A DNA stretch of 64,000 nt from CAZENU01 sp965222125 (GTDB lineage: Bacteria; Chloroflexota; Dehalococcoidia; Lucifugimonadales; CAZENU01). Shown here piece after piece: positions 62,123 through 64,000 of the stretch. Position numbers and translations under genes: made by a program. The number at the start of each line of letters is the position of its first letter. Position 1 is the stretch's first letter. The stretch spans positions 310,001 through 374,000 of the forward strand of contig CBDCTC010000006.1 in the NCBI GenBank assembly GCA_965222125.1. The letters are read 5' to 3'. Under the pieces are notes generated by a model. The model did not search any database. It was not told where the DNA came from and saw only the letters and a list, made by a program, of their open reading frames with translations.

Positions 62123-64000
62123 CTACGCCTCGATCATTATAACATCACGAGACTTGGAACCGTCTCCCGGCCCGACGACGCCTTCGTCCTCGAGCTGGTC
62201 CATCAGCCGGGCGGCGCGCGGGTAGCCGATTCTGAGGCGGCGCTGCAGGAGCGAGGTGGACAGCTTCTTGTGGTGCTGCGCCAGGTCTATGGCCTTCTGC
62301 AGGAACTCGTCGCGGTCGTTGTTGGCGTCCTTGTTCTTCTCGTCCGGCTCGTCCCCGTCCCCGTCGCCGTCGGCGTGCAACGACACCGCGGACATCGGGC
62401 CCCTGGGAGTCGTCTGCCAGAAGTCGACGATGTCTTCGCACTCCTCGTCGGAGATGAACACGCCCTGCACCCTCTTGGGCCTCGACGCGTCTACCGCGAG
62501 GTAGAGCATGTCGCCCCGTCCCAGCAGCTTCTCGGCCCCGACCGAGTCGAGGATGGTGCGCGAGTCGATCTGAGAGGACACGCCGAAGGAGATGCGGGTC
62601 GGGAAATTGGCCTTGATCAGCCCGGTCACGACGTCCACGGACGGCCGCTGCGTCGCGATGATCAGATGGATCCCGGTGGCCCGGCCGAGCTGCGCGAGGC
62701 GGCAGAGCGCCTGCTCGACCTCGAAGGACGACGTCATCATCAGGTCGGCGAGCTCGTCTACCGCCAACACGATGTAGGACATCTTGTCGGGCTGGCGACG
62801 GTTGTACGACTCGATGTTTCGCGCGCCGACCTCCTCCATCTGGCGATAGCGGTTGAGCATCTCGCGTATCAGCCCCTTGAGCAGGCCCACCACCTGGTCG
62901 GACTCGACGACCACGGGAGTGATGAGGTGCGGTATGCCGTTGTAGGGGGTGAGCTCGACCCGCTTCGGGTCGACCATCAGCAGCCGCATCTCCGCCGGGC
63001 TCTTCTCCATGAGCAGGCAGGAGACTATGGCGTTGAGGCACACGCTCTTGCCCGAGCCGGTCGCGCCGGCGACGAGCAGGTGCGGCATCGCGGCCAGGTC
63101 GACGACCACGGGCTCGCCGCCCGTACCCTTGCCCAGGATGATGGGCAGCTTGGCCTTCGCGCTCATCTTCTTGTACTCGGGGCTCTCCATCAGCCTGCCG
63201 AGGGTCACCACCGAAAGGTTGGGGTTGGGGACCTCGATGCCGACCAGGGACTCGCCCAGTACGGGGGTCTCGATACGAATGCTCGGCGTCTTGAGTGCCA
63301 GCGACAGGTCTTTCTCGCGTGAGATTATGCTGTCGACCTTGACCCTCGTCTTGCTCTCGACTTTGTTGACGATGGGCTTTCCGGCTTCGTCCAGCTTGGG
63401 GCGCCCATTCGCGTCCGTCGCCCTGACCTGCTTGTAGCGCCGTATCCAGCCGGGAATCAGGCCGTACATGGTCACGGCCGGTCCGGGCTTCATCTGCCCG
63501 ATCTCGACCTCGATGTTGTACTCGGCGAGCGTCCGCCGGATCGTCTCGCTCGTGCGGGACATCTCCTCTTGGGAGATACCGGCCTCGTCTTCGTTCCTGA
63601 CCATGCTCCGGTCGGGCAGGTCCCACGATCCCTCCAGGTTGGGCTTAACCGGTTCGGGATCGGGCTCGGAGGTCTCTACAATCGTCGACTCCACCGGTCC
63701 GGCGCTGTGCCCGTTCTGCGGCGGTGGCGGCGGAGCGGACCGGTTCCAGAACCTGTTGTACCGCGCGGAAGAGGTGGGCTCGGACGAGGGCTCTCGAGTT
63801 TCGAAGGCTGGCTCAGTTCGGAGGCGGTCGAAGGTCGGAGAATCGGCCTCCGGGACGTCCGCCGGCTCGTCTCGGGCCGAGTCGTGGCTCGCCGATGCTG
63901 GGGGCTCGGCGACGGTCACCGTCTGCTGCGCCAAGACGGCTTCGCGCGGCTCGTCGATCTCCTGCTGAAGCTCGGAGACAACGACTGCCGCGTGCTCGTC
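62123..64000 (-). CDS. ftsK: FtsK/SpoIIIE-type DNA translocase, 3' part
   Basis: Hexameric ATPase pumping DNA during division and chromosome segregation. The frame is open to the right edge, so the N-terminal membrane domain lies beyond the window. Visible here: an acidic proline-rich linker (to about 100 residues in), the alpha domain (LAEYNIEVEIGQMKPGPAVT), Walker A LVAGATGSGKSVCLNAIVSC, Walker B YIVLAVDELADLM, GIHLIIATQRPSVDVVTGLI, and a C-terminal gamma winged-helix (LLQRRLRIGYPRAARLMDQL) that recognises KOPS-type sequences. Stop at 62123; 61974-62122 is the gap to accDA. Confidence 0.94.
   Translation of the reverse strand, partial: DEHAAVVVSELQQEIDEPREAVLAQQTVTVAEPPASASHDSARDEPADVPEADSPTFDRLRTEPAFETREPSSEPTSSARYNRFWNRSAPPPPPQNGHSAGPVESTIVETSEPDPEPVKPNLEGSWDLPDRSMVRNEDEAGISQEEMSRTSETIRRTLAEYNIEVEIGQMKPGPAVTMYGLIPGWIRRYKQVRATDANGRPKLDEAGKPIVNKVESKTRVKVDSIISREKDLSLALKTPSIRIETPVLGESLVGIEVPNPNLSVVTLGRLMESPEYKKMSAKAKLPIILGKGTGGEPVVVDLAAMPHLLVAGATGSGKSVCLNAIVSCLLMEKSPAEMRLLMVDPKRVELTPYNGIPHLITPVVVESDQVVGLLKGLIREMLNRYRQMEEVGARNIESYNRRQPDKMSYIVLAVDELADLMMTSSFEVEQALCRLAQLGRATGIHLIIATQRPSVDVVTGLIKANFPTRISFGVSSQIDSRTILDSVGAEKLLGRGDMLYLAVDASRPKRVQGVFISDEECEDIVDFWQTTPRGPMSAVSLHADGDGDGDEPDEKNKDANNDRDEFLQKAIDLAQHHKKLSTSLLQRRLRIGYPRAARLMDQLEDEGVVGPGDGSKSRDVIMIEA

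Overview
The window is high-GC DNA from what looks like a member of the Chloroflexota, possibly the SAR202/Dehalococcoidia side. The inference rests on a fused accD-accA gene, a mix of oxidative catabolism genes (LLM flavin oxidoreductase, RraA-like, TPP enzyme, GMC oxidoreductase with a subunit-3-like partner, SMP-30, Gfo/Idh), many broken toxin-antitoxin genes and abundant dispersed palindromic repeats. No rRNA or plasmid gene is visible, so this is a chromosomal guess and not a proof.

Layout. 1-8.3 kb is a decayed defence and mobile region: a dead IS21 transposase, a DNA-methyltransferase-like gene cut by an IS630 element and by the IS21, an intact AbiE toxin-antitoxin pair with its own promoter, a helicase remnant and an IS1380-type element. 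8.6-13.1 kb holds an oxidoreductase, an SMP-30 lactonase, a 33-bp tandem array and an ABC-2 exporter. 13.2-17.6 kb carries a broken VapBC pair, a DUF3644-like gene split by a 171-bp MITE, a decayed copy of two tRNA genes, a thioredoxin-fold gene with an in-frame UGA at its active-site cysteine position followed by a SECIS-like hairpin, and five tRNA genes. 17.7-28 kb has an LLM oxidoreductase, a class III aminotransferase, a FAD oxidoreductase, an HtrA-like protease, an HU protein, oligopeptide-binding lipoproteins (one deleted) and a methyltransferase. 28.1-37.1 kb is an accessory block lying between two copies of an rraA promoter/5' end: it carries a trypsin-like protease with a PKD-like domain and cysteine-rich repeats, small membrane and Cas2-like proteins, an IS1595 relic and two IS1380 copies. 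37.2-48.8 kb holds catabolic genes: RraA, TPP enzyme, VOC protein, a GH127-like protein, GMC oxidoreductase plus subunit 3, an endo/exonuclease-like protein, GH38 mannosidase and a monooxygenase.

49.4-59.1 kb is a branched-chain amino acid operon. A sigma70-type promoter leads into a T-box leader with a probable leucine specifier and a terminator, then ilvB-ilvN-ilvC-leuA-leuC-leuD. Small toxin-antitoxin style cassettes are lodged between ilvC and leuA and between leuC and leuD without breaking the gene direction. The right end has a dead methyltransferase gene, then accDA and the 3' part of an FtsK/SpoIIIE translocase on the minus strand.

The observations most worth pursuing are the candidate selenoprotein with its SECIS-like hairpin, the dispersed 0.3-0.4 kb element bounded by AACTGTTCAG, the protease/Cas2-like cassette, and the T-box-controlled ilv-leu operon that has collected toxin-antitoxin modules.
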